Positions 1 through 8,308 of a stretch of DNA of 64,000 nucleotides are shown here, piece by piece. Position numbers and translations under genes: made by a program. The notes below the pieces were generated by a model. That model made no database searches. It saw nothing but the letters and a program-made list of their open reading frames with translations, and was not told the DNA's origin. Source of the stretch: Thalassospira lohafexi (GTDB taxonomy: Bacteria > Pseudomonadota > Alphaproteobacteria > Rhodospirillales > Thalassospiraceae); assembly GCF_002844275.1 (NCBI RefSeq), contig NZ_NXGX01000006.1:124001-188000 (forward strand). Reading direction: 5' to 3'. The stretch's first letter is position 1, and every line of letters starts with the position of its first letter.

Positions 1-663
1 AAGCTTGCTACCGATTTGGTGCAGAAATTGGAGCGCGATATTGTCACCGGTGTTCTTAAACCGGGGGACAAACTTGATGAACGGTCGTTAAGCGAACGGT
101 TCGGAGTTTCGCGCACGCCGGTACGTGAAGCGCTGCAAACGCTTGCCGGATCGGGGCTTGTCGCAACCATGCCAAGACGCGGCACCATTGTTGCCGCGAT
201 CACGGTCGGCGAACTAATCGAAATGTTCGAAGTCATGGCAGAACTTGAAGCCATGTGTACCCGTCTTGCCGCACGGCGCATGCCGCGTGTCGATATTGAA
301 AACCTGATCAAGCTGGCAGCGGCGTGTGATGCGCTTCAGGAGCACGCCGACGCGGATGCCTATTACGAGGCCAATGTCAGTTTTCACGAAGCGATCTATG
401 CCGGGTGCCGCAACAGCTTTCTTGAACGCCAGACCAAGAATGTTCGCAACCGTTTGGCGCCGTATCGGCGTTTGCAGCTCCATCGGCCGGGCCGTGTCAA
501 AAAATCAAATGCCGAGCACGAAGATATTCTGACCGCCATCTCGACCGGGGATGCGCAGACAGCCGGGAAACTCATGCATCAGCATGTTGCCGTTCAGGGC
601 GAAGCGTTGAATGACCTTTTGGCGATTGTCCCGCGCGGGTATCTGGAGCCGTTGGCGAGCTGA
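1..663 (+). CDS. GntR/FadR-family regulator with FCD domain (5' partial)
   Basis: The reading frame is open to the left edge, so the N-terminus lies outside the window; about 220 residues are visible. The N-terminal winged helix carries the GntR signature (VTGVLKPGDKLDERSLSERF, then VSRTPVREALQTL). The remaining ~140 residues are all-helical and match an FCD ligand-binding domain, with a late His-containing stretch (HEDILTAISTGDAQTAGKLM) typical of its metal or acid ligand site. Members usually repress catabolism genes and respond to small carboxylates. The target is probably outside the window, since downstream tlyA is a housekeeping gene. The family is clear; the ligand is unknown. Confidence 0.85.
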   Translation, partial: KLATDLVQKLERDIVTGVLKPGDKLDERSLSERFGVSRTPVREALQTLAGSGLVATMPRRGTIVAAITVGELIEMFEVMAELEAMCTRLAARRMPRVDIENLIKLAAACDALQEHADADAYYEANVSFHEAIYAGCRNSFLERQTKNVRNRLAPYRRLQLHRPGRVKKSNAEHEDILTAISTGDAQTAGKLMHQHVAVQGEALNDLLAIVPRGYLEPLAS

Positions 664-718
664 CCAAAATCTCAACACCGTGCGTGACCTTTTAAATCGT
701 TTGCGCTAAAAACCGCGG

Positions 719-1459
719 ATGGCAAAGAAACGTTTGGATCAGTTGCTTGTGGAACGTGGATTGGTGGAAAGCCGATCCAAGGCGCAAGCGTTTATTATGG
801 CAGGCAATGTCTTTAGCGGTGAGCAGCGGCTTGATAAGCCGGGCATGCAGTGCAAGGAAGACATTGCGGTGACCCTACGCGGGCAACCGCACCCATGGGT
901 ATCACGCGGTGGGCTCAAGCTTGAAAAGGGCTTGTCGCATTTCGGGCTTGATGTGACCGGTTTTATTGGTGTCGATGTTGGATCATCGACGGGTGGTTTT
1001 ACCGATGTCTTGCTGCAAAATGGTGCGGCCAAGGTGTATTCCGTCGATGTCGGGCAGGGGCAGCTTGACTGGAAGCTGCGCAATGATGACCGGGTGGTTG
1101 TCATGGAAAAAACCAATGCGCGACATTTGACCGAAGAACACATTCCCGACCCGATTGATATCGTTGTCTGCGATGCCAGCTTCATTGGCCTGCGCACCGT
1201 ACTTCCAGCCAGTCTGGAGCGGGTCAAGCCCGGTGGTTATGTGATTGCACTGATCAAGCCGCAATTTGAAGTCGGCAAGGAACGGGTGGGCAAAAAGGGT
1301 GTCGTGCGCGAGCCTGAGCTGCATCAGGAAGTCTGCGATACCATTTCCGAGTGGCTGGGCAATTTGCCGGGCTGGGATGTTTTGGGGATCGCGACAAGCC
1401 CGATCACCGGACCGGAAGGCAATGTTGAGTTTTTGATTGGCGGGCGGAAATCGGCGTAA
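719..1459 (+). CDS. tlyA: TlyA-family rRNA methyltransferase
   Basis: 246 residues, full length for the family. An N-terminal S4 RNA-binding domain (residues ~3-60: KRLDQLLVERGLVESRSKAQ) is followed by an FtsJ-like Rossmann methyltransferase domain with the SAM motif DVGSSTGGFTDVLLQ. The family 2'-O-methylates rRNA (16S C1409 and/or 23S C1920 in mycobacteria). In alphaproteobacteria it often lies near dxs. The historical label hemolysin A does not imply a toxin here. The stop codon lies inside a terminator-like hairpin. Confidence 0.9.
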   Translation: MAKKRLDQLLVERGLVESRSKAQAFIMAGNVFSGEQRLDKPGMQCKEDIAVTLRGQPHPWVSRGGLKLEKGLSHFGLDVTGFIGVDVGSSTGGFTDVLLQNGAAKVYSVDVGQGQLDWKLRNDDRVVVMEKTNARHLTEEHIPDPIDIVVCDASFIGLRTVLPASLERVKPGGYVIALIKPQFEVGKERVGKKGVVREPELHQEVCDTISEWLGNLPGWDVLGIATSPITGPEGNVEFLIGGRKSA

Positions 1460-1472
1460 ACAACGCCGATTT
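1448..1472 (+). terminator. hairpin at the end of tlyA
   Basis: Perfect 10-bp arms AAATCGGCGT and ACGCCGATTT around a 5-nt loop, followed by TTTCG. The tlyA stop codon is inside the hairpin. The U tract is short, so it may act as a weak terminator or only stabilise the 3' end. Confidence 0.5.
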
Positions 1473-1502
1473 CGTAGAGATTTCCCGCTGAAATTCCGGG
1501 CC

Positions 1503-1931
1503 TTATTTGCCGATTTTTTTCAGGAAATGATCAATCCCGGCTTGTGCGCAATCCTGATCCTGTGGCGGAGTGCCGGAGCTTACCCCGATGCCGCCAACGC
1601 AATCGCCGTCAACCATGACAGGCAGGCCACCGGCAACAATTGAAAGCCGCCCACCAATTTCCGAATCAATGCCGTAGGCCGGTTTTCCCGGCTGGGCGGC
1701 GGCGGCATATTCATGGGTTGCCTTGCGCGCACCCGATGCTGTGAAGGATTTGTCCTGTGCAATTGTCGTGCTGGTGACCTTGCCGCCATCCATGCGTTCA
1801 AACGCGATCAAAACACCGGACTCATCGGTAATCGCGATGCACATCGGTACCCCGATTTCCGTGGCACGCGCACGTGCACCTTCAATCAGGATATAGGCGT
1901 CTTCGATCGACAGGCGTTTGATGGTCAACAT
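1503..1931 (-). CDS. GlcG/HbpS-family (DUF336) heme-binding-like protein
   Basis: 142 residues from an ATG preceded by GGAGAC six bases upstream; a longer frame exists but has no comparable ribosome site. The protein matches the GlcG/HbpS fold: MLTIKRLSIEDAYILIEGARARA at the start, a central AITDESGVLIAFERMDG strand-loop, then PGKPAYGID and GGLPVMVDGDCVGGIGVSSG. Members bind haem or cobalamin-like ligands, or accompany glycolate and diol use; the exact role is usually unknown. It is convergent with tlyA and shows no operon partner that fixes its substrate. Confidence 0.8.
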   Translation of the reverse strand: MLTIKRLSIEDAYILIEGARARATEIGVPMCIAITDESGVLIAFERMDGGKVTSTTIAQDKSFTASGARKATHEYAAAAQPGKPAYGIDSEIGGRLSIVAGGLPVMVDGDCVGGIGVSSGTPPQDQDCAQAGIDHFLKKIGK

Positions 1932-2081
1932 AACAGCGTCTCCGGTGGATTGAGGGTTCTTCAGTTGGCGGCATCTTATGGGCAGCGCTGAAGAGTGATC
2001 AATCACATAAAACGTCTTTCCGTATGGTGGAACTGCGCGGTGGCGGCTTTGATGCTACGCGTCACAGCGTCACGAACCCCA

Positions 2082-2549
2082 TCATCTAAAAATCATGAAA
2101 TACAGCGCGCCAAGTGGTAGGGCGGTGGCGATGAAGCCAACAAGGCCCCAGAGCTTGCGACATTTATCGTAAGCCGCTGGCATGACATCCTGCCCTTTCG
2201 CAGCGGTTTGGGTCGCAATTCTGGACATATACAGCTGAAGGGGCAGTAACCCGACCAACCACAAAACAGCAGCCATACCAAACAGACTGATGCCAATCGT
2301 CAAATGCGGGGCGTCGGAAATGGCAATGCCGGTGGCATGAAACAGGCCGATCCCGCCGACGATGATCAGGGCGGCACCAAATGCGGTAAAGGCCAGATCG
2401 GTCATATTTACCAGACGGCACGCAAAGGCGATCACGACAGGATTTCCGGTCTTGTCAGCCTGAATTTTCCAAAGAGCGGAAACGATGATGTTGCCCATAA
2501 ACAGGATAACACCCAAAAGGTGCACGAGCTTAACAATGGAATATTCCAT
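2082..2549 (-). CDS. DUF2269-type integral membrane protein
   Basis: 155 residues with four predicted membrane segments: near residues 5-23 (VKLVHLLGVILFMGNIIV), 50-70, 78-100 and 132-152. The early HLLG..LFMGN motif and the helix pattern match the DUF2269 predicted membrane family, whose function is unknown. The ATG at 2549 is preferred over an in-frame TTG 18 bases upstream; neither has a strong ribosome site. It lies downstream of the TetR gene on the same strand and could be part of its regulon. Confidence 0.7.
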   Translation of the reverse strand: MEYSIVKLVHLLGVILFMGNIIVSALWKIQADKTGNPVVIAFACRLVNMTDLAFTAFGAALIIVGGIGLFHATGIAISDAPHLTIGISLFGMAAVLWLVGLLPLQLYMSRIATQTAAKGQDVMPAAYDKCRKLWGLVGFIATALPLGALYFMIFR

Positions 2550-2621
2550 GGTGTGTCCCAAGGTCAAAAATGTGTGCTGTAACTAGCAACATGAGCATTA
2601 CGAGAATTTTGCGTTGCACGA

Positions 2622-3227
2622 TCAGGCGGCGTCTGTACGGTTTAAATCCTCGGCCAATAATCCCAACACGAAATCATCAAGTTCGATATCTGCGGGGGGC
2701 GCAATCATGCCATCAATCACCAGCATGGCGATACCGTGCGCGCGGCTCCAGGCGGCAAGGGCGCGGTTATAGGCGGTCGCGGCCTCGGTCAGGGTCATTT
2801 CGGCTTTGCGGTCCACCGATGTCACCGCGCGTTGCAGTACATCAAAGGCGTTGTCGGCTGCATCACGCAGTTCGGGATATTGATCAAGCGGCGGGCGTTC
2901 GCGGCCAAAGATCAGGCGAAAATGTTGGGGGTGTTCGATGGCAAAGCCGACATAGGCCGCACCAAGCGCCATGATGCGGTCTTCATGCGTGTCAATGCGG
3001 GCGGCAACATCTTCGAGCTTTTGCGCAAAGCGTTCAAAAGCCGAAATCGCCACTGCCGCCAAAATGCCATCCTTACCGTCAAAATGGCGATAGGGTGCGG
3101 CTTCCGACACACCGGTCAGGCGGGCCAGACGGCGCAAGGAAAGCCCGGTGGGGCCTTCGTCGATCAGGATGTTCTCGGCTTTTTGCAGCAGGACATTGCG
3201 GACGTCACCGTGGTGGTATTTCCCCAT
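2622..3227 (-). CDS. TetR-family regulator (WHG-type C-terminus)
   Basis: 201 residues. The N-terminal TetR helix-turn-helix spans residues ~8-50 (LSLRRLARLTGVSEAAPYRHF). The C-terminal part, with PQHFRLIFGRERPP and AWSRAHGIAMLVIDGMI, resembles the WHG/TetR_C_33 ligand domain. A near-perfect 17-bp dyad lies 24 bp upstream of the start, so autoregulation is likely. The next gene on the same strand encodes a DUF2269-like membrane protein and is the only visible candidate target. The ligand is unknown. Confidence 0.85.
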   Translation of the reverse strand: MGKYHHGDVRNVLLQKAENILIDEGPTGLSLRRLARLTGVSEAAPYRHFDGKDGILAAVAISAFERFAQKLEDVAARIDTHEDRIMALGAAYVGFAIEHPQHFRLIFGRERPPLDQYPELRDAADNAFDVLQRAVTSVDRKAEMTLTEAATAYNRALAAWSRAHGIAMLVIDGMIAPPADIELDDFVLGLLAEDLNRTDAA

Positions 3228-3250
3228 AAGTTTGCATCTCTATTTTCTTA

Positions 3251-3267
3251 TGTTAACTCTGTTTACA
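3251..3267. promoter_or_regulatory. probable TetR operator
   Basis: Imperfect inverted repeat TGTTAAC-TCT-GTTTACA, six of seven arm pairs matching, 24 bp upstream of the TetR start in an AT-rich stretch. Size and symmetry suit a TetR-family dimer. Confidence 0.55.
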
Positions 3268-3332
3268 TTATCTTGAAAAATATCCCGATGCAAGGGTGTA
3301 TTTTATGTTTCTCACCCGGCTTTCAAACAAAA

Positions 3333-3354
3333 GCGCCGCCCAAATGGGCGGCGC
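3333..3354 (-). terminator. terminator of the retropepsin-like gene
   Basis: Perfect 9-bp GC arms GCGCCGCCC and GGGCGGCGC with loop AAAT. Read on the minus strand it is followed by CTTTTGTTTG, a reasonable U-rich tail. Confidence 0.75.
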
Positions 3355-3411
3355 AGTGCGTTTAGGGGGAGGAAGATTGTTGTCAAAGCTGATGTCATTT
3401 TTGGGCTGAAC

Positions 3412-4551
3412 TTAGGTGTTTTCTGGCTTTGGTTCGGGTTGGGTTTCGTTTGGTGACGGCGGTGTGACCGGAGCTGTCGGTTGGGTTGATGGGGTGTTGG
3501 ACGTGTTTGCTTCTGTGCTCGTGGTATCTGTTTGCGGCGCAGGAGACGGGGGTGTCTCTGTTGCGTGTTCTGTCGTTGCTTGTGCAGGATCAGACGCAGG
3601 TGCGCCTTGAGGTGCGTTGGCCGCGTCGGCGGATGGTGTTGGTTGCGGTGTTGGTGCCGGTGATGGCGTGGCAGGTGCCGCTGGTGGCGTTGGGGAATCG
3701 GCGGTTGGTGTGGCAGCATCGGGTGTGGATGCTGTCACGGCGCTGTCGGCATTCTTGGTATCGGTTGATGTGTCTGACGGTGGTTGTGCATTGGACGCAG
3801 GCGGTGTGACAGGTGCGACGTCAGTCGGAGTTGCCGGTGTCGATGGGGTTGTGTCGCCGTTCTGTATTGCTGCATCTTTGGGCGCACTTTTGTCTTTGTC
3901 GTCTGACGCAGCCTCGGGTGTGTTCGCAGCCAGATTGGCAGAGGGCGGGGTTGCGGGTTTTTCGTCTTTTGCCCGGTCCGGGCGGATCAAGAATTGATCG
4001 CCGAGTGTATCCTGTCCGATCAAAAGTGGCTGTTCGAGGCCAGCCATTTCCAAAAGTCCGATTTCAACGTCACGGTCAATGCCGCGCAATTGCATGCGTG
4101 TGCGGATGACGGGCGCGCGAACGCTGGCACTATTGGCACTGGTTTTAATGTCGCGATAGCCAGCAATCGGCATGGAAAGTTGCCATGTGATTTTGCGCGC
4201 GGTAAGCCCGCTTGTCTTATCCGGGGGGCTATCAAGTGCAAGCGAGAACGAGACGGTCTCACTGGCTTGGTCCGCATCGTCATGATCGGACATATTGTCC
4301 GAGCCAGCTCCGTGATCCGTGCTGGCAGAGCCAACAGAAAGATCATTCACAAACAGGCACGTTTGCGGCGCAGCCCCCAAGATCATCGAGGGTAGGGCGG
4401 AAATACCCCAGCGCGGCAGATCGACCGGTTCATCGGGATAAAGAACGGTGCGATTGCGCAAATTGGCATCCATACCCCCCGCAGCACGAGGGGCGCCAGA
4501 GGCGTTGGAGGATGCAAGTGACATCAATGTTTTGAGCAAAATTGGGTTCAT
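3412..4551 (-). CDS. retropepsin-like (RimB/DUF785-related) protein with Pro/Thr-rich tail
   Basis: About 379 residues from the ATG at 4551; an in-frame TTG at 4569 is possible. Residues ~48-191 resemble the retropepsin-like 'ATP-dependent zinc protease' (DUF785/RimB) family: WGISALPSMILG, then APVIRTRMQLRG and PLLIGQDTLGDQFLIRP match its late strands. The catalytic DTGA motif is not seen; the equivalent position reads NDLSVGSAS (residues 69-77). Residues ~195-379 are low-complexity Pro/Ala/Thr/Ser/Asp, probably disordered. The N-terminus is a poor signal peptide. No rimK is adjacent. The family link is my inference from motif pattern and the function is unknown. Confidence 0.6.
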   Translation of the reverse strand: MNPILLKTLMSLASSNASGAPRAAGGMDANLRNRTVLYPDEPVDLPRWGISALPSMILGAAPQTCLFVNDLSVGSASTDHGAGSDNMSDHDDADQASETVSFSLALDSPPDKTSGLTARKITWQLSMPIAGYRDIKTSANSASVRAPVIRTRMQLRGIDRDVEIGLLEMAGLEQPLLIGQDTLGDQFLIRPDRAKDEKPATPPSANLAANTPEAASDDKDKSAPKDAAIQNGDTTPSTPATPTDVAPVTPPASNAQPPSDTSTDTKNADSAVTASTPDAATPTADSPTPPAAPATPSPAPTPQPTPSADAANAPQGAPASDPAQATTEHATETPPSPAPQTDTTSTEANTSNTPSTQPTAPVTPPSPNETQPEPKPENT

Positions 4552-4619
4552 GCCACCTAGACGTGGCAAAAACCCGTTTGTGATCGGAAATCAGAACAGG
4601 GAAACGTTCGGTTCAGGCC

Positions 4620-5723
4620 CTAGCTTGGGAAATGCTTGTTGGCGTTCCAGCCATCGCACTGTCCGCGATGGCGCAGAAGATGATCGGCCAGAACGATGGC
4701 GGCCATGGCTTCGCCCACAGGGACGCCGCGAATGCCAACGCATGGGTCATGGCGACCCTTGGTGACGATATCGACTTCCTTGCCGTAAATATCGATGCTT
4801 TTGCGCGGGGTGAGGATTGAGCTGGTTGGTTTGACGGCAAAGCGGATGACAACATCCTGACCCGATGAAATGCCGCCGAGAATGCCACCTGCATGGTTGG
4901 AGCCAAATACCGGTTTGCCACCTTCGCCAAGGCGCATTTCGTCGGCATTTTCAATGCCGGTCAGCTCGGCAGCTTCAAAGCCATTGCCGATTTCAACGCC
5001 CTTGACCGCATTGATGGTCATCATGGCCTTGGCCAGATCGGCATCAAGTTTGTCATAGACCGGATCGCCCAGCCCGACGGGAACACCCGAACAGACCACT
5101 TCGATCACAGCGCCAACCGATGAGCCATCCTTGCGCAAGCCATCAAGGTATTCTTCGAACACAGGCACCGCTTCGGGATCCGGGCAGAAGAACGGGTTGT
5201 TATCAACCTCGTCCCAGTCCCAGTTATCGCGGTTGATTTCCTTGGTACCCATTTTGACCAAGGCGGCACGGATTTTAATATCATCACCCAGGATTTTACG
5301 CGCAATCGCACCGGCGGCAACCCGCATGGCGGTTTCGCGCGCCGATGAACGGCCACCACCACGATAATCACGCGTGCCGTATTTTTCCCAATAGGTGTAA
5401 TCGGCATGGCCGGGGCGGAACTGGTTTTTAATTTCGCCGTAATCCTTGGACCGCTGATCAACGTTTTCAATCAGAAGGCCGATCGGGGTGCCGGTGGTTT
5501 TGCCTTCGAACACACCTGAGAGGATTTTGACCTGATCAGGTTCGCGGCGCTGGGTGGTAAAGCGCGACTGACCGGGTTTGCGTTTTTCAAGGAATTCCTG
5601 AATGTCGGCCTCGGTCAGGTCAAGAAGCGGTGGGACGCCATCAACGACACAGCCAATGGCCGGGCCGTGGCTTTCGCCAAAGGTGGTGAAGCGAAAAAGC
5701 GTTCCAAAACTGTTGCCAGCCAT
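4620..5723 (-). CDS. aroC: chorismate synthase
   Basis: 367 residues, normal length. It converts 5-enolpyruvylshikimate-3-phosphate to chorismate with reduced FMN, the last common step before aromatic amino acids and folate. Signatures: [18 protein letters not shown] at the N-terminus, the [12 protein letters not shown] loop, and [19 protein letters not shown]. The ATG at 5723 gives the canonical MAGNSFG start; an in-frame extension upstream is not conserved in the family. It follows fabI on the same strand about 100 bp away, separated by a hairpin. Confidence 0.96.
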   Translation of the reverse strand: MAGNSFGTLFRFTTFGESHGPAIGCVVDGVPPLLDLTEADIQEFLEKRKPGQSRFTTQRREPDQVKILSGVFEGKTTGTPIGLLIENVDQRSKDYGEIKNQFRPGHADYTYWEKYGTRDYRGGGRSSARETAMRVAAGAIARKILGDDIKIRAALVKMGTKEINRDNWDWDEVDNNPFFCPDPEAVPVFEEYLDGLRKDGSSVGAVIEVVCSGVPVGLGDPVYDKLDADLAKAMMTINAVKGVEIGNGFEAAELTGIENADEMRLGEGGKPVFGSNHAGGILGGISSGQDVVIRFAVKPTSSILTPRKSIDIYGKEVDIVTKGRHDPCVGIRGVPVGEAMAAIVLADHLLRHRGQCDGWNANKHFPS

Positions 5724-5774
5724 AAGCCAAAATCCAGAATTCAAAGGGTACGGAAAAACGTATTAAAGTGACAA

Positions 5775-5800
5775 ACGGGCCACCCCGAAAGGCGGCCCGT
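5775..5800 (-). terminator. hairpin after fabI
   Basis: Arms ACGGGCC and GGCCCGT around a 12-nt loop between fabI and aroC. Minus-strand transcripts from fabI meet it first, followed by TTTGTCACTTT. Confidence 0.45.
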
Positions 5801-5820
5801 AAAATCATATCATGTTCAGA

Positions 5821-6651
5821 TCAGGATTTCTGAACATTGATGTCAGGTGCATCGGCCTGTTTCATGCCAACGGTATGATAACCGCAATCGACGTGGTGGG
5901 TTTCACCCGTCACACCGGTTGACAGATCCGACAGGAAATAAAGCCCCGACCCGCCAACATCATCAAGGGTGACATTGCGGCGCATCGGTGAGTTAAACTC
6001 GTTCCATTTCAGGATATAGCGGAAATCGCCAATCCCAGAAGCGGCAAGGGTTTTCATCGGGCCAGCCGAAATGGCATTGACGCGGATACGATCCGGGCCA
6101 AGGTCATTGGCAAGATATTTGACACTGGCTTCAAGGGCGGCCTTGGCAACGCCCATGACGTTGTAATGCGGCATGACTTTTTCCGCCCCGTAATAGGACA
6201 GGGTCAAAAGCGATCCGCCGTCGGTCATCAGCTTTTCCGCGCGCTGTGCAACAGCGGTAAAGGAATAGACCGAAATGTTCATCGACATCGTAAAGTTTTC
6301 AAGCGACGTGTCGACATAGCGACCGCGCAGTTCGCTTTTGTCGGAAAAACCGATGGCATGAACGACGAAGTCGAGTTTGCCCCATTTTTCCTTGAGGGTG
6401 TCGAAAACGGAATCGATGCTTGCCGCATCGGTCACGTCACATGGCAACACGATGTCGCTGCCAACTGAGCTTGCCAAAGGACGGACACGTTTTTCCAGTG
6501 CTTCACCCTGATAGGTAAAAGCAACTTCGGCGCCAGCAGCAGCGGCAGCGCGTGCAATGCCCCAAGCAATGGATTTGTCGTTCGCGACGCCCATAATCAG
6601 GCCACGCTTACCGGCCATCAGGCCCGAGATGTTATCGGTGGACAGGCTCAT
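5821..6651 (-). CDS. fabI: enoyl-[acyl-carrier-protein] reductase (NADH)
   Basis: 276 residues. It catalyses the last reduction of each fatty-acid elongation cycle in the cytoplasm. The SDR-like FabI features are present: GVANDKSIAWGIA (21-33) for NADH binding, Tyr153 in SYYGAEK, and catalytic Tyr163/Lys170 in YNVMGVAK. The start at 6651 is supported by AGAGGA a few bases upstream; an in-frame upstream start is less likely. A plausible sigma-70 promoter lies ~90 bp upstream. It is divergent from the yihY-like gene. Confidence 0.95.
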   Translation of the reverse strand: MSLSTDNISGLMAGKRGLIMGVANDKSIAWGIARAAAAAGAEVAFTYQGEALEKRVRPLASSVGSDIVLPCDVTDAASIDSVFDTLKEKWGKLDFVVHAIGFSDKSELRGRYVDTSLENFTMSMNISVYSFTAVAQRAEKLMTDGGSLLTLSYYGAEKVMPHYNVMGVAKAALEASVKYLANDLGPDRIRVNAISAGPMKTLAASGIGDFRYILKWNEFNSPMRRNVTLDDVGGSGLYFLSDLSTGVTGETHHVDCGYHTVGMKQADAPDINVQKS

Positions 6652-6742
6652 TTTTCCTCTCGTTCCCACGATCTCTCTCTGTCAGGTGGAGGCCCTTTAA
6701 ATAAAGCCACGACCGGTACAGGAGCTATTGGTCATTGGGCGC

Positions 6743-6770
6743 ATCCTACACAAAGCAAGGCCAAGGTCAA
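6743..6770 (-). promoter_or_regulatory. putative sigma-70 promoter of fabI
   Basis: On the minus strand, TTGACC (-35) and TAGGAT (-10) are separated by 16 bp, with the predicted start about 85 nt upstream of the fabI ATG. By-eye match only. Confidence 0.4.
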
Positions 6771-6854
6771 TCTGGCCTGTTATAACGTGTGCGGGCACGC
6801 TATCCTGTTGATCAATTACAGTATAACCGGAAAATGCGTAGGGATAAGCGTTTA

Positions 6855-8213
6855 ATGGTGGAAATTCAGAAATTGATCGAAGATCGAACAGCATTCTGGC
6901 GCTATGCGCTGATGCGGTTTGTCTATGATAAATCGGTGCAGCGCGCGGCTGGCCTGTCTTATACGACTCTTTTGGCGATGGTTCCGTTTCTGGCTGTCGC
7001 GTTGACAGTGCTTTCGGCTTTTCCGGTATTTGATCAATTCAAAGATCAAATCATGAGCGTTGTTTTAAATAACTTTCTGCCAGAAACCGGTGAACAGGTA
7101 ACCGACTACCTTGGAAACTTCTTGCAAAACACCGGCCAGATGACCGCTGTTGGCACCATGGTGCTTGGTCTGACGGCGGTGATGTTGCTCGGCGCGATTG
7201 AAGGGGCGATGAATGACGTCTTTCGCGTGACAAGCCCGCGCAAGTTGCTGTCGCGTCTTGTGGTGTTCTGGACGCTTCTGACTGTTGGGCCGATGTTGTT
7301 GGGATTGAGCCTGTCGTTGGCGTCCTATCTGTTTGCCATGCGCTATATGGTCGGCGGTGATTTGATCGGCGGGCAACTTGGTCAGCTTACCTTTGTTGCG
7401 CCGTTCCTGTTATCGGCAATCGCTTTTTCGTTGTTGTTCATTGGGATGCCCAACCGTTCAGTTGAAATCATTGATGGGTTTCTGGGCGGCCTTGTTGCGG
7501 CGGGATTGTTTGAGGCGCTTAAAAAAGGGTTCGGATTTTATGTTACCAATTTCCCGACCTATCAGACGATTTATGGCGCGGCTGCAATTGTGCCGATTTT
7601 TCTGCTGTGGATGTATCTGACGTGGATTGTGATTCTGCTGGGCGCACAGGTGGCGGCTGCACGGTCTGAATGGCGTGCGGCCCGGGCTGCGGGCCTTATT
7701 CCCGATCCGCGCGGGGCGGTGCCGGGCCACATGGAACGCATTATTGCGGTTCTGCGGGTGCTGGAATACCTGCAAAATGGTTTCCATAACGCATCCAAAC
7801 CGCCGACCTATCGCCGCATGATGCGTGAGGTCAAGCTTGGCGGGCGTGACTTGAACTGGGCATTGGCCGCCCTTCGGCGGGAAAAGCTGATTGATCGGTC
7901 CGAAAGTCATCGCTGGTTGCTATCTGGTAATTTATCGCGTCTGACATTGAACGATTTGATGAGCCGTCTGGGATTGTTTCTCGATTATGACCGGCTGCTG
8001 GTGGTCAATACCAATGCTGGCTGGCCGGTGGTGATGCGTGAACGGTTGATCGCGCTTGAAAAGAAACGCCAGTCGGTTCTCGACGTCGAAGTTGGCGCCT
8101 TGCTTGATACACCTAAGTCCGAAGACAAGGTTCCTGAGGTGATCGAGCGAGCCGATGACGATGGTAATTCATCGGATATCGGTAATAAGGAAATGGTGCA
8201 AACCACCGATTAG
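6855..8213 (+). CDS. YihY/UPF0761-family inner-membrane protein
   Basis: 452 residues from the ATG at 6855; ATGs at 6834 and further upstream are alternatives. The first ~290 residues match the YihY (once 'RNase BN') family: RAAGLSYTTLLAMVPFLAV, a GAIEGAMNDVFRV loop and six membrane segments, the last near IYGAAAIVPIFLLWMYLTWIVILLGAQVAA. Residues ~300-410 form a soluble domain with a winged-helix look (LGGRDLNWALAALRREKLIDRS), found in many proteobacterial homologues. The true function is unknown; the RNase BN label was a misassignment. The acidic C-terminus is probably disordered. Confidence 0.85.
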   Translation: MVEIQKLIEDRTAFWRYALMRFVYDKSVQRAAGLSYTTLLAMVPFLAVALTVLSAFPVFDQFKDQIMSVVLNNFLPETGEQVTDYLGNFLQNTGQMTAVGTMVLGLTAVMLLGAIEGAMNDVFRVTSPRKLLSRLVVFWTLLTVGPMLLGLSLSLASYLFAMRYMVGGDLIGGQLGQLTFVAPFLLSAIAFSLLFIGMPNRSVEIIDGFLGGLVAAGLFEALKKGFGFYVTNFPTYQTIYGAAAIVPIFLLWMYLTWIVILLGAQVAAARSEWRAARAAGLIPDPRGAVPGHMERIIAVLRVLEYLQNGFHNASKPPTYRRMMREVKLGGRDLNWALAALRREKLIDRSESHRWLLSGNLSRLTLNDLMSRLGLFLDYDRLLVVNTNAGWPVVMRERLIALEKKRQSVLDVEVGALLDTPKSEDKVPEVIERADDDGNSSDIGNKEMVQTTD

Positions 8214-8241
8214 AATGATGTTCTTCTGATGGAAAATACAC

Positions 8242-8268
8242 AAGGCCGGGACATGTAATCCCGGCCTT
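8242..8268. terminator. bidirectional terminator between yihY-like and TPR genes
   Basis: Perfect 10-bp arms AAGGCCGGGA and TCCCGGCCTT around CATGTAA, placed between two convergent genes. Confidence 0.7.
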
Positions 8269-8308
8269 GATGTTTGAGGAGACATCATGATGATGGTTCA
8301 GGCAATTG

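Noticed and set aside
719-1459. Reading tlyA and the 11767-12474 gene as virulence haemolysins
   Set aside because: TlyA is an rRNA methyltransferase family; the other has no signal peptide or pore motif and sits in a metabolic operon.
3617-3997. Plus-strand Gly/Ala/Val-rich frames opposite the Pro/Thr tail
   Set aside because: They are complements of low-complexity Pro/Thr/Ala codons, not genes.
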